Shown here: positions 18,294 through 27,171 of the stretch, one piece after another
How the letters are laid out: each line of letters starts with the position of its first letter
Numbering within the stretch: the first letter of the stretch is position 1
NCBI RefSeq assembly: GCF_003432035.1
Contig: NZ_QOHO01000077.1
Span: 1 to 64,000 of the forward strand
Reading direction: 5' to 3'
Source of the DNA: Lacrimispora amygdalina
GTDB lineage: Bacteria; Bacillota; Clostridia; Lachnospirales; Lachnospiraceae
DNA: 64,000 bases
Notes under the pieces: generated by a model
What the model was told of the DNA's origin: nothing
Databases searched by the model: none
What the model saw: only the letters and a program-made list of their open reading frames with translations
Made by a program: the position numbers and the translations under genes

Positions 18294-19223
18294 TTATTTT
18301 TTTAACCACCCTTTTCTGGTGAAATACCATATTTCAAGAGTAATCAGTAGTATGCTTATGAGGATACAAAGCGGATATCCGTAAGTCCAGCTAAGCTCCG
18401 GCATATTTTTAAAATTCATGCCATACCAGCCTGCAATGAGAGACAGGGGAGCAAAAACAGCAGTCACCATGGTAAGAAAGGACAACGCATGATTCTGTTT
18501 CATTTCCATCCGAACCTGATACATCTCACGGATCTGCTGGGCATATTCCCGCAGTTCCCTTGCGTACTCCGAAAGCCTTGCCATTCTCCCTGTAAACAAG
18601 TGGAACAACGCCTGTTCTTCCTCCTTTAACAGCCCATTGTAATTCTCTGTTAAGGTCTGGCTCATGTTCATCAGCTGCCCGTAATAGGACGTAACCCTGG
18701 CAAGTTCCTTCCTGGCCTTTAGAATAATTCCCAGCACGTCTTCCTTTTCCCTTCTGCCGCTCATGATTCTGTCTTCCATTTCTGTTAAGTGTTCCTCATA
18801 TTTCTGAAGATATTCAATCTCGTCTCTGACCTGGTATTCCAGAAGCTCAAACAGGAGATGAGCCGGGTAGGTTTTATCAAAGATCTGCGTCTTATCCATC
18901 TCCTTGAGCATTCTGTCAGCTTCCCCGCTGTCGTCAATCAGGATCAGACGGTTCTCACTCATATAATAACCAAAAACCAACGGGCGCTTTAAAGGATTTT
19001 TCTTCACAGGAATTACCAGCGTTCCTATTACACAGTCTTTTAACAAATCCGTCCTGCAATACTGTCCACGTTCCAGATTCCGGATCAGCAAATGATCCTC
19101 ATAACGGGTATGATGTCTGCTTGTATATTCTTCCCTGCTTAGAATTTCAATCAGAATGTCATCCTCTGATACAGACTCTTCCGCCTTTACAGGAATCAGT
19201 CTTTTGTCTAATTTATATCTCAC
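18294..19223 (-). CDS. corA: CorA-family divalent cation (Mg2+) transporter
   Basis: A 309-residue CorA-like channel. The long N-terminal cytoplasmic part is rich in charged helices. Two C-terminal membrane segments flank the family signature GMN (YGMNFKNMPE, near residue 267), which forms the selectivity filter for magnesium. The C-terminus is the usual basic tail (TRKGWLKK). Translation most likely starts at GTG (19221-19223) with AGGAGG eight bases upstream; an ATG overlapping it runs straight into TGA. A single-gene unit with its own promoter. Confidence 0.9.
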   Translation of the reverse strand: MRYKLDKRLIPVKAEESVSEDDILIEILSREEYTSRHHTRYEDHLLIRNLERGQYCRTDLLKDCVIGTLVIPVKKNPLKRPLVFGYYMSENRLILIDDSGEADRMLKEMDKTQIFDKTYPAHLLFELLEYQVRDEIEYLQKYEEHLTEMEDRIMSGRREKEDVLGIILKARKELARVTSYYGQLMNMSQTLTENYNGLLKEEEQALFHLFTGRMARLSEYARELREYAQQIREMYQVRMEMKQNHALSFLTMVTAVFAPLSLIAGWYGMNFKNMPELSWTYGYPLCILISILLITLEIWYFTRKGWLKK

Positions 19224-19278
19224 ATCTGCTTCCTCCTAAAACCCCATACTTGGTCTTTTCCCAGACCTGCCTTTTTAA

Positions 19279-19307
19279 AGTTTAGTACCTGATATTCCTG
19301 TTGTCAA
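19279..19307 (-). promoter_or_regulatory. Promoter of corA
   Basis: Minus-strand TTGACA (plus 19302-19307), a 17-bp spacer and TAAACT (19279-19284), about 55 bp before the corA start. Confidence 0.65.
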
Positions 19308-19314
19308 TAGAACA

Positions 19315-19366
19315 GGCCCTTTTGGTAAAAGCTTCGGACTCCCATCCTGTTTTCACCAAAAAGGCC
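19315..19366 (-). terminator. Hairpin after the amino acid ABC operon
   Basis: GGCCCTTTTGGT (19315-19326) pairs with ACCAAAAAGGCC (19355-19366), 11 of 12 bp. It lies just after the stop of the last operon gene and before the corA promoter. The following T-run is weak on both strands. Confidence 0.6.
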
Positions 19367-19394
19367 TATTTTAATAGGAAACTTCTGAATTCAT

Positions 19395-19991
19395 TTATGC
19401 TTCAAATAACTGATGTACAATCTCTGCAATCAGTTTTGCAGTTCCGGTCACACCAAGTAAAGAGGAGTCAATCATCAGCTGCTTATGTTCCGGATCACCG
19501 GGTAAATAGCCCGCATATTTTTTGTGATATGCATTCCGGGCTTTATCCACAGAAAGAATCATTTTTTTTGCTTCAGCCTCGGTCATTCCAAGGGTCTCAA
19601 CGCAGTTTTCCAGACGTTTTTCATAAGAAGCATAAATAAAAATATTAATGTTGTTCTTCTGTTTTTCCAGAAGAAAATCAGAGCATCTGCCAACCAGAAT
19701 ACAGCTTGATTTTTTTGCCAGATCCAGAATAATATCTTTCTGAACATCAAAGATAATATCCTGCATGTATTCCTCATCCGTTCCAAGAGGGAACATTCTT
19801 GGCAGAAAGCTGTGCCTGGACTTTTCCTCTTCGTTGCTCACCGTCGAGACCGGCAGATTCAGTTTATTTGCAACTTCCTCCACAATATCCCGGTCATAAA
19901 ACTCCACCCCCAGAATCCTCGAAAGTTCCTTAGCAATGGAGCGTCCAAGGCTTCCGAATTCACGGGTAATGGTGATCGTAAACTTTTCCAT
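19395..19991 (-). CDS. Cytidylate kinase-like protein
   Basis: A 198-residue member of the cytidylate kinase-like family (AAA-type P-loop kinases distinct from Cmk). The N-terminus ITITREFGSLGRSIAKEL (residues 6-23) holds the degenerate glycine-rich loop typical of the family, and YDRDIVEEVA follows near residue 32. The real substrate of the family is not established. The gene begins 15 bp after the second permease of the amino acid ABC operon and ends just before a hairpin, so it appears to be the last gene of that operon. No transport link is known. Confidence 0.75.
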   Translation of the reverse strand: MEKFTITITREFGSLGRSIAKELSRILGVEFYDRDIVEEVANKLNLPVSTVSNEEEKSRHSFLPRMFPLGTDEEYMQDIIFDVQKDIILDLAKKSSCILVGRCSDFLLEKQKNNINIFIYASYEKRLENCVETLGMTEAEAKKMILSVDKARNAYHKKYAGYLPGDPEHKQLMIDSSLLGVTGTAKLIAEIVHQLFEA

Positions 19992-20006
19992 AACAGATGT
20001 ACCTCC

Positions 20007-20669
20007 CTAACCGGTTACAATTGTTTTCTGATAACCCCTGACTACACAGCTGAGCGTGAAGCAGATGGCAAAATAGCAAAGGGCCTCAAAAGCAAACAGC
20101 ATCATCATTCCCCGGACATCGTAGATGCTGCCAAGGACTACGGCGCAGTTCCTCATAAATTCGGCTACGTCCACCATTTTTAAGAATGAGGTATCCTTGA
20201 TAATGGTAATAACCTGGCTTAAAAGAGCCGGAATGACCTTTTTGTACGTCTGAGGCAGTACGATGTACCACAATGTCTGTAAAAAGCTAAAGCCCTGTGA
20301 CTGGGCCCCTTCAAACTGCCCCTTTGGAATGGAGTTTAATCCGCCCCGGAAGATCTCCGCCATAACTGCAGAGGTGAATAAGGAAATGGCAAATACCGAT
20401 ACTCCCACTTTATTCCCTTTTACCGTAAAATAGATCCAGAGAATCCACAAAAGGTTGGGGGTACAGCGGAAGAATTCTGTATAGACTGCAACCAAAGTTC
20501 CGGCCCATCTCCATCTGCCGGAGGAATAGGTGCGGATCAGAGCCAGTATTGTACCGAAAAATATGCTGATTATGGTAGCCAGTACGGCGATCATTACCGT
20601 CATCTGCAAACCCTTCAGCATGAAAAGTACATTTGCCGGTGTAAATATCTGTTGAAATAATTCTAACAT
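20007..20669 (-). CDS. Polar amino acid ABC transporter permease (second)
   Basis: A 220-residue inner-membrane permease of the His/Glu/Gln (HisM/GlnP) class. The conserved EAA loop is FEGAQSQGFS following AEIFRGGLNSIPKGQ, and there are about five membrane helices. It overlaps the preceding permease gene by 7 bp, and the two should form a heterodimeric channel driven by the ATPase encoded upstream. Confidence 0.88.
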   Translation of the reverse strand: MLELFQQIFTPANVLFMLKGLQMTVMIAVLATIISIFFGTILALIRTYSSGRWRWAGTLVAVYTEFFRCTPNLLWILWIYFTVKGNKVGVSVFAISLFTSAVMAEIFRGGLNSIPKGQFEGAQSQGFSFLQTLWYIVLPQTYKKVIPALLSQVITIIKDTSFLKMVDVAEFMRNCAVVLGSIYDVRGMMMLFAFEALCYFAICFTLSCVVRGYQKTIVTG

Positions 20670-21397
20670 GCTGCCTCCTCGTCTGCCTGTATATCAAGCT
20701 TTTTTGCAACCGGCAGCCGCATGGAGCGGATCTCCAAATATCTTGCCAGTCTGGCTAACGGGAAACAGATAATAAAGTACATCACTGCACTGGTAAAATA
20801 CGCCTGGGCAAAATACCCTCTGTCAGCGCCCCAGGAATCGGTAAAATACATCAGATCCATACCGGCAACCATGGCCAGGATGGAAGTATTCTTAACCAGA
20901 TTTAAAGCCTGGTTGGCGAGAGGAGGCATAATAATCTTAACGGTCTGAGGCAGAATGATATGATACATGGTTTCCAGATAGCTAAAACCCTGGGATGCTG
21001 CTGCCTCGGACTGCCCCTTTGGTATGGCTTCAATTCCGGTTCTTATAACCTCGGAAATATAGGCACCGTGATAAATTCCTACACCGATTACCCCTAATAC
21101 AAACTTGGGGATACGAAACCCCGAACTGGAAAATAACATGGGAAGAACCGAGTAATAACACATGACCTGCAAAGCCAGAGGCGTATTCTGTATAAATTCC
21201 ACATAAATTCGTGAAATGATCTTGAGCAGCTTCCACTTTGAGGTGGAGAACATGCCGAATATCACTCCAAGGACCAGCGCAACCGCCAGTCCTGTCAGTG
21301 AAATTCGAAGCGTCATAAGAAATCCAGGGATATAATATTCGGGGAATGCCGCAAAAAGGGCACTCCATCGTTTTCCATCAAAAAGACCTTTAATCAT
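20663..21397 (-). CDS. Polar amino acid ABC transporter permease (first)
   Basis: A 244-residue permease of the same class as its downstream neighbour. Its EAA loop reads SEAAASQGFS after EVIRTGIEAIPKGQ. The order ATPase, binding protein, permease, permease is common in Clostridia. It sits 26 bp after the binding-protein gene and overlaps the next permease gene, so the two are translationally linked. Confidence 0.88.
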   Translation of the reverse strand: MIKGLFDGKRWSALFAAFPEYYIPGFLMTLRISLTGLAVALVLGVIFGMFSTSKWKLLKIISRIYVEFIQNTPLALQVMCYYSVLPMLFSSSGFRIPKFVLGVIGVGIYHGAYISEVIRTGIEAIPKGQSEAAASQGFSYLETMYHIILPQTVKIIMPPLANQALNLVKNTSILAMVAGMDLMYFTDSWGADRGYFAQAYFTSAVMYFIICFPLARLARYLEIRSMRLPVAKKLDIQADEEAAC

Positions 21398-21423
21398 GTC
21401 ATTTTTCCTTTACTTAAAACAGC

Positions 21424-22320
21424 TTACTGTAATCCCCATTGATCCTGAAGTTTCTTCATGGAACCATCAGAAAGCATGGAAGTAACTTTTTTCTCAACCG
21501 CCTCTGCAAGACCTGTGTTGCCCTTTGCAGCTGCAACACCGTAATCCTGCTCTGCAAAACGGTCTTCCAGAATCTGATTGCCGTCATTTACATAACCTGC
21601 AAGAATCGCACGGTCAACAGAGAAGCAGTCAATCTGCTTGGTTGCCAGTGCCTGAGCCAGTGCAGGATAACCGTCAAATTCCTGGAACTGCGGATTAACC
21701 TTTAATCCCTTTTCATCCACGTATTTCTTAAAACCGTCCTTTGTTGTGGAGGACTGGGCAACACCGATTATTTTTCCGTCTAAATCCTCAATGGAGCTGA
21801 TGCCGGAATCCTTATTTACTAAAAGACCAACTGCATCGGTATAGTATGGGGTGGAGAAATTATAGGTTTCTTTTCTTTCCGGTGTTATGGTAAAGGTTGC
21901 AATAACCAGATCGATTTCCCCATTCTCTAATAAAGGTCCTCTTGTTTTTGCAGTCACGCCCTGGAATTCCACCAGTTTCTTTTCCTTTGCCTCGGCTGCG
22001 CTGCATCCAAAGATGGATCCTGCGATCTCATATGCAAGATCATCTTCAAAGCCTTCGTATTCTCCAGTCGCTGTATTTTGTAAGCTGAACTTGGGAATAT
22101 CTGACTTACAGCCAACTTTTAACACACCGCGGTCAATAATCTTCTGTACGTCTTTTGCATCAGCACCTGTTTTGCCTGCTCCGGTTGTTGCTTCTGCAGA
22201 AGAACCTGCAGCTTTCGTATCTGCCGGTGCAGCGGTTGTCTCCGGTGCTTTGGAACCACATGCAGTTAAGGCAGCTGTCATGGCAAACGCCATTGCCAGG
22301 GATAACATTTTCTTCATCAT
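21424..22320 (-). CDS. Amino acid ABC transporter substrate-binding lipoprotein
   Basis: The signal peptide ends in the lipobox LTAC, with C21 as the lipid-bearing cysteine. A Ala/Thr-rich linker precedes a SBP_bac_3 fold (GVLKVGCKSDIPKFS, ETYNFSTPYYTD, DLDGKIIGVAQSSTT). These signatures match binding proteins for polar amino acids such as glutamate or glutamine; the exact ligand cannot be read. The start at 22320 is chosen because GAGGAGG lies eight bases upstream; the longer frame would begin inside that ribosome site. Confidence 0.88.
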   Translation of the reverse strand: MMKKMLSLAMAFAMTAALTACGSKAPETTAAPADTKAAGSSAEATTGAGKTGADAKDVQKIIDRGVLKVGCKSDIPKFSLQNTATGEYEGFEDDLAYEIAGSIFGCSAAEAKEKKLVEFQGVTAKTRGPLLENGEIDLVIATFTITPERKETYNFSTPYYTDAVGLLVNKDSGISSIEDLDGKIIGVAQSSTTKDGFKKYVDEKGLKVNPQFQEFDGYPALAQALATKQIDCFSVDRAILAGYVNDGNQILEDRFAEQDYGVAAAKGNTGLAEAVEKKVTSMLSDGSMKKLQDQWGLQ

Positions 22321-22362
22321 AATTGTTTCCTCCTCAATCATATTATTATATTAAACAACACC

Positions 22363-23094
22363 CTAATGAAGGATTTTGCTTAAGAACGCTTTTGTCCGCT
22401 CATGTTCCGGACATTCAAAGAAGTGTTCCGGTGTTCCCTCTTCCAGAATATACCCGCCATCCATAAAAATTACCCGGTCTGCAACCTGACGGGCAAAGCC
22501 CATCTCGTGTGTCACACAGATCATGGTAATATTTTCATGAGCCAGCTCCACCATAACATTTAATACCTCCTGCACCATCTCAGGGTCCAGGGCAGAAGTC
22601 GGTTCGTCAAATAAAATCAGCGGCTGCTTGGTACATAAGGCTCTGGCAATCGCCACCCTTTGCTGCTGTCCGCCGGAAAGCTGAACCGGATAATTGCCCG
22701 CTTTTTCTTTCAAACCCACACGTTCCAGACATTTCATTGCCATTTTTTTTGCTTCTTCCCTGGGAACATGCTGAAGTTTTACGGGTGCCAGTGTCAGATT
22801 TTCCAGAACCGTCAGATGGGGATATAAATTAAATTGCTGAAATACCATAGATGAGTATTTTTTTGCCATTTCCAAATGATTTTTCTTTGTTACCTGTGTT
22901 CCTGCCACGGTAATGGAGCCGCTGGTAGGTTCCTCCAAATAGTTAATACAACGGATAAACGTGGATTTTCCGGAGCCGGATGGTCCGATGATAACCAGTT
23001 TTTCCCCTTCCCTGACCGTAAGACTGATATCCTTTAATACCTCAAGGTCTCCGAAGTTCTTTTTTAAGTTTTCAACTTTCACCATATCTGGCAT
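22363..23094 (-). CDS. Amino acid ABC transporter ATP-binding protein (GlnQ-type)
   Basis: This is the ATPase subunit: Walker A GPSGSGKS (about 38-45), Q-loop [12 protein letters not shown], signature LSGGQQQR, Walker [13 protein letters not shown] and switch histidine [11 protein letters not shown]. The start is placed at 23094 because AGGGG lies eight bases upstream; the longer frame adds 14 residues inside the leader. It is the first gene of a five-gene operon whose promoter and leader hairpin lie just upstream. Confidence 0.9.
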   Translation of the reverse strand: MPDMVKVENLKKNFGDLEVLKDISLTVREGEKLVIIGPSGSGKSTFIRCINYLEEPTSGSITVAGTQVTKKNHLEMAKKYSSMVFQQFNLYPHLTVLENLTLAPVKLQHVPREEAKKMAMKCLERVGLKEKAGNYPVQLSGGQQQRVAIARALCTKQPLILFDEPTSALDPEMVQEVLNVMVELAHENITMICVTHEMGFARQVADRVIFMDGGYILEEGTPEHFFECPEHERTKAFLSKILH

Positions 23095-23123
23095 GTTTCC
23101 AGCCCCTCTCTGCGTAATTTCTG

Positions 23124-23171
23124 AAAAAAAGCACAAAGACGCCTAAGAATCTTAAGTTCTTAGGCGCCTTT
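23124..23171 (-). terminator. Strong terminator inside the glnQ-type leader and after the oligopeptide ABC operon
   Basis: CGCCTAAGAA (23140-23149) pairs perfectly with TTCTTAGGCG (23157-23166), and the stem extends through AAAG/CTTT past one mismatch. On the minus strand seven T follow. It lies downstream of the oligopeptide operon but also downstream of a consensus promoter, so it may act as an attenuator for the amino acid operon. Confidence 0.8.
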
Positions 23172-23198
23172 GCCCTGTTACGTTTTTATATTGTTGTT

Positions 23199-23227
23199 AT
23201 TATAAAAAGTTTTGCATCAAAAGTCAA
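23199..23227 (-). promoter_or_regulatory. Promoter of the amino acid ABC operon, overlapping the oppF stop
   Basis: Minus-strand TTGACT (plus 23222-23227), a 17-bp spacer and a perfect TATAAT (23199-23204). The -35 box contains the stop codon of the preceding gene. The predicted leader is about 100 bases. Confidence 0.75.
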
Positions 23228-24219
23228 GAAATATTTTCCCCGGCATAGGGACAGGATACGAAATGACCGGGAGAAATTTCCATCATTTCCGGAATGTGCT
23301 TTTTGCATTCTTCCCTGGCATACACACATCTCGTATGGAAATGGCAGCCGGTCGGAACACTCATGGGACTTGGAAGCTCACCGCTTAACATAACCCGTTT
23401 TGACCGGGCCGCTATCCTGGGATCGGCCAGGGGTATGGCAGAAAGCAGTGCCTTTGTATAAGGGTGAAGAGGATTCTCATAAAGCTCATCACTGTCCGCA
23501 ATCTCCACAAGCCTCCCTAAATACATCACACCGATTCTGGTAGAAATGTGGCGGACCATGGATAAGTCGTGAGCAACAAACAGATAGGTAAGCCCCATTT
23601 CCTTTTGTAAATCCTCTAACAGATTAACCACCTGGGCCTGTATGGATACGTCAAGGGCGGAAATGGGCTCATCACAGAGCAGGAACTCCGGTTCCACTAA
23701 CAGCGCTCTGGCAATCCCGATTCTCTGACGCTGGCCGCCGGAAAATTCGTACGCATATTTATACATATCATCGGGCTTCAAGCCCACCTTTTTTAAGATC
23801 TCTTCCATTCTTCCTTCCATCTCATCCGAAGATAAACCGGATACTGCAGTCAGGGACTCTTTTAAAATCTCCCGCACATTGTGGTGGGGATCTAAGGAAG
23901 AATATGGATCCTGGAAAATAATCTGCATCTGTTTGTGAACAGGAAGAAGCTGCCTGCCTTTTAAGCGGGTGATATCCTGACCCTTAAACGAAATAGAACC
24001 GGAAGTGGGATCATACATACGGATTAAAGTACGGCCAAGAGTAGATTTTCCGCAGCCGGACTCTCCTACCAGACCGAAGGTCTCCCCTTTTCGAATCGCC
24101 AGATTAATTTTGTCTACCGCCTTTACCTCAGCTTTTTTCCTGCCGAAAAAGTCTCTGGCTGGGAAATATTTACAAAGATCCCTGGCTTCCAGAAGGATTT
24201 CATTATTTTTATTATCCAT
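23224..24219 (-). CDS. oppF: Oligopeptide ABC transporter ATP-binding protein OppF-type
   Basis: A 331-residue ATPase with Walker A VGESGCGKSTLG, signature FSGGQRQRIGIARAL, Walker B FLLCDEPISALD and the C-terminal oligopeptide-transporter extension containing a cysteine cluster (CHFHTRCVYAREEC). It overlaps the oppD-type gene by 8 bp. Opp, Dpp and nickel systems share this architecture, so the peptide specificity is inferred from the operon as a whole. Confidence 0.88.
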   Translation of the reverse strand: MDNKNNEILLEARDLCKYFPARDFFGRKKAEVKAVDKINLAIRKGETFGLVGESGCGKSTLGRTLIRMYDPTSGSISFKGQDITRLKGRQLLPVHKQMQIIFQDPYSSLDPHHNVREILKESLTAVSGLSSDEMEGRMEEILKKVGLKPDDMYKYAYEFSGGQRQRIGIARALLVEPEFLLCDEPISALDVSIQAQVVNLLEDLQKEMGLTYLFVAHDLSMVRHISTRIGVMYLGRLVEIADSDELYENPLHPYTKALLSAIPLADPRIAARSKRVMLSGELPSPMSVPTGCHFHTRCVYAREECKKHIPEMMEISPGHFVSCPYAGENIS

Positions 24220-25240
24220 GCGGTTTTACCTCCCCTTCCTTATGATCCAGTTCTTCCCCTGAATAGATGCACATGGCCCGCTGGGTGGGGCTGTAAGTAC
24301 GGTACTGAGGAATTTCCTTCCTGCAGTTTACGCAGGAGAACTTACACCGCTCCGCAAATGGACAGCCGGAGGGCGGATTGATCAGCGATGGCGCCATGCC
24401 GGGAATCGGCTCTAAACGTTCTTTGCTTCCCGACTGGGGTTTTGGAACTGCATGAAGAAGCGCCCTTGTATAGGGATGCTTCGGGGAATAAAAGATCTCC
24501 TCTGTGGTCCCCTCCTCCATTAAGAGGCCGCCGTACATGACAGCGATTCTATGGCTTAAACTGGCTACCACTCCTAAATCATGGGTAATGAGAATAATGC
24601 TCATCCCGGTCTCTTCCTGGAGATTCTTAAGAAGATCCAGAATCTGGGCCTGAATTGTCACATCAAGGGCAGTGGTAGGTTCATCAGCAATCAGAAGCTT
24701 CGGCCTGCAGCAAAGAGCCATGGCAATCAGAACCCTCTGTCTCATTCCCCCGGAAAACTCGTGTGGATACTGTCCTAACCGTTTCTCCGGTGATGGTATT
24801 CCTACCTGGTTTAATACTGCAACAGCCTCTTTCTTCGCCGCCTCTTTATCCATTCCGCGGTGGCGCTTTAACACTTCCATCAAATGGGAGCCTATGGTCT
24901 TTAAAGGATTTAAGGCAGTCATGGGATCCTGGAAAATCATGGCTATTTCTTTTCCCCGCATTTTTCTCAGCTGCTCCGGATCCATGAAAAGCATATTCTC
25001 TCCTGCAAATGTAAGCTGATCTGCTTTAACCTCTGCATTATCAGGCATCAGCCCCATCACCGACTTCATAAGTACACTTTTTCCGCTTCCTGATTCCCCT
25101 ACGACTGCCAGGATCTCACCGGATTCCACATGAAGGCTGACTCCGCGCACTGCCTGCACGGTCCTGCCATGAGTATGAAAGGTGGTACGAATGTCTGCAG
25201 CAGACAGTATATATTCTTTCTTTTTTAATGTCTCATCCAA
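24212..25240 (-). CDS. oppD: Oligopeptide ABC transporter ATP-binding protein OppD-type
   Basis: A 342-residue ATPase: Walker A VGESGSGKSVLM, signature FSGGMRQRVLIAMAL, Walker B LLIADEPTTALD and a C-terminal cysteine-rich extension (CPFAERCKFSCVNC). It pairs with the OppF-type subunit. Translation probably starts at TTG (25238-25240), with AGGAGG nine bases upstream; no in-frame ATG lies near that site. It follows the second permease gene by 15 bp. Confidence 0.88.
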   Translation of the reverse strand: MDETLKKKEYILSAADIRTTFHTHGRTVQAVRGVSLHVESGEILAVVGESGSGKSVLMKSVMGLMPDNAEVKADQLTFAGENMLFMDPEQLRKMRGKEIAMIFQDPMTALNPLKTIGSHLMEVLKRHRGMDKEAAKKEAVAVLNQVGIPSPEKRLGQYPHEFSGGMRQRVLIAMALCCRPKLLIADEPTTALDVTIQAQILDLLKNLQEETGMSIILITHDLGVVASLSHRIAVMYGGLLMEEGTTEEIFYSPKHPYTRALLHAVPKPQSGSKERLEPIPGMAPSLINPPSGCPFAERCKFSCVNCRKEIPQYRTYSPTQRAMCIYSGEELDHKEGEVKPHG

Positions 25241-25255
25241 TTCTTCGTCCCTCCT

Positions 25256-26137
25256 TTACTCTTTCTCTCCGCTCATCACCTTTGGCTCAACATAAACACG
25301 AAGCAGATTTCCCAGCTTATTAAAAGCAAAAATCGTAATAATAATCAGAAGACCGGGAATCAGTGCCATATGAAAACTGTTCTGCATGGTTCCCTGGGCA
25401 TTTTGCAGGAGGCTTCCCCAGGAAGACATGGGCTGCTGAATACCAACTCCTAGAAAGCTTAAAGAGGACTCCATCATAATGGCATCTGCCATGCTGGTGG
25501 TCGCTGCCACAATAATTGTCGGAAATACCGAAGGTATAATATGACTGATTATAAGTTTCCATGTACCGACTCCAGAGAAACCGGCATAAAGAATAAATTC
25601 CCGCTCTTTTAAAGACAGTGTCTCAGCCCGTACAAGTCTCGCAATCTCCATCCATGTAAAAAGCCCTATGACGATAATAATAGATTGTATTCCAGGATTT
25701 AAAAAAATGCTGACAACCGTAACCAGAACCATCCATGGAATGGAATGAAGGATATCAACGATCCGCATCAGTACCATATCGACAATTCCGCCTGAAAAAC
25801 CTGCTATAGTACCTGCAGCCACTCCGATGGTTAAGCTGGTGAGCATGGCTAAAAACGCCACAATGAGGGAAACTCTTCCCCCATAGATCACCCTTGCAAA
25901 ATAATCTCTTCCCACTTCATCTGTACCAAACCAATGAGCTAAAGACGGTTCTTTCAGCCTGTTGGCAATTTCCGTTGCATTGGGTTCCATGGGCAGAAAA
26001 GGAGCCAGGAGCGCAAACAAAATAATTATGCCTAACAGGATCAGGGAAATTACTGCTGCTTTATCATGCTTTAATACCAGCTTTACACTGTCAATTCGTA
26101 TTGATTTTTCTTTATTTTTGTTCATATTTCCCGTCAC
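25256..26137 (-). CDS. oppC: Oligopeptide ABC transporter permease OppC/DppC-type
   Basis: A 293-residue permease with a first membrane helix near residues 30-50 and five more after it. The family signature HWFGTDEVGRDYFARVIYGG follows the first periplasmic loop, and the EAA loop lies near EREFILYAGFSGVG. The frame opens at GTG (26137), overlapping the preceding gene by 4 bp. An ATG at 26125 with GGTGA upstream is an equally good start. Confidence 0.88.
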   Translation of the reverse strand: MTGNMNKNKEKSIRIDSVKLVLKHDKAAVISLILLGIIILFALLAPFLPMEPNATEIANRLKEPSLAHWFGTDEVGRDYFARVIYGGRVSLIVAFLAMLTSLTIGVAAGTIAGFSGGIVDMVLMRIVDILHSIPWMVLVTVVSIFLNPGIQSIIIVIGLFTWMEIARLVRAETLSLKEREFILYAGFSGVGTWKLIISHIIPSVFPTIIVAATTSMADAIMMESSLSFLGVGIQQPMSSWGSLLQNAQGTMQNSFHMALIPGLLIIITIFAFNKLGNLLRVYVEPKVMSGEKE

Positions 26138-27087
26138 CCCATTTCCTTAATCCGTGGATCTATCAGGCAATACAGGATATCTGACAGCAGATTTCCTAAA
26201 ATAACCATAGTGGACGACAGCACCAGAATGATCATAACGATAGGATAATCCATTCCCTGAATGGCCTTGATAAAATAAGGTCCCACTCCTGGCCAGCTGA
26301 AAACCGTTTCTGTAATGATGGACCCGGTAATCAGCAAGCGAAATGCCATTCCAAACCGTGTAATAACAGGCAATAGCACATTCTTGCACACATGCTTAAA
26401 CATAATCTCACTATTTGTCGCGCCAAACGCCCGCTGCACCATGACATAATCCTCAGAAAACTGGGTCAGAGTGGAGGAACGGACATATTTAATATTTGCC
26501 GGCATAAAGGCAACTGTAAGAGTGAGATACGGCATGATAAAATGCTTTAAAAAATCAGCTATGGAATTTTCCTTCCCTACCGCATGCATTCCCACAATAG
26601 GAAGAAGCTTCAGCTTATAACCCAGAACAAAGATAAGAAGCATGGCGAACCAGAAGGAAGGAACTGCAATCCCCACAGAAGAAACTGCGTCAATAATCTT
26701 ATCAGCCCTTTTGTTCCTATTTGCACCTGCTAAAAGCCCCAGCACAACAGCCAGGATATACGCGGTTATAAATGCAGGAAGCACCAGCCTTACCGTATTG
26801 GGAAGTCTGACCGCAAGGTCTGCAGCAATACTCTGTTTCGTCACAATGGAATATCCGAAATTACCGTTCATAATCCCGTCAAGCCAGCGGATGTACTGAA
26901 CATACACCGGCTGGTCATAACCGTATTTTGCTTTGATTAAATTGATTGTCTCCTGTGACATCTTCGGGGATGTCATGGCATCAATGGCATCATAGGGCGC
27001 AAAATGCATCAGCGCAAAGCATAGAACCGTTATGAGAAGGACCATGGGGATGGCTGTTAATATCCGTTTCAGTATATATTTGGCCAT
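26134..27087 (-). CDS. oppB: Oligopeptide ABC transporter permease OppB/DppB-type
   Basis: A 317-residue permease with a typical N-terminus (MAKYILKRILTAIPMVLL). A conserved loop includes KYGYDQPVYVQYIRWL, and the EAA-like segment is EDYVMVQRAFGATNSEIM. About six membrane helices are expected. AAGGAG precedes the ATG. It is separated from the binding-protein gene by 84 bp that hold a hairpin. Confidence 0.88.
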   Translation of the reverse strand: MAKYILKRILTAIPMVLLITVLCFALMHFAPYDAIDAMTSPKMSQETINLIKAKYGYDQPVYVQYIRWLDGIMNGNFGYSIVTKQSIAADLAVRLPNTVRLVLPAFITAYILAVVLGLLAGANRNKRADKIIDAVSSVGIAVPSFWFAMLLIFVLGYKLKLLPIVGMHAVGKENSIADFLKHFIMPYLTLTVAFMPANIKYVRSSTLTQFSEDYVMVQRAFGATNSEIMFKHVCKNVLLPVITRFGMAFRLLITGSIITETVFSWPGVGPYFIKAIQGMDYPIVMIILVLSSTMVILGNLLSDILYCLIDPRIKEMG

Positions 27088-27112
27088 ATCATTTCTCCTT
27101 AATAAAGAAAGA

Positions 27113-27144
27113 GGTGTCTGCTGCAGCTAAGGCAGCGAAACACC
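27113..27144 (-). other. Intercistronic hairpin between oppA and oppB
   Basis: GGTGT (27113-27117) pairs with ACACC (27140-27144) and GCTGC (27120-27124) with GCAGC (27132-27136). A moderately T-rich stretch follows on the minus strand. It probably works as a partial terminator or RNA stabiliser that keeps binding-protein mRNA above permease mRNA, as is common in such operons. Confidence 0.5.
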
Positions 27145-27171
27145 ATTCTCTCTCTTATTTTGCAGATGCAA

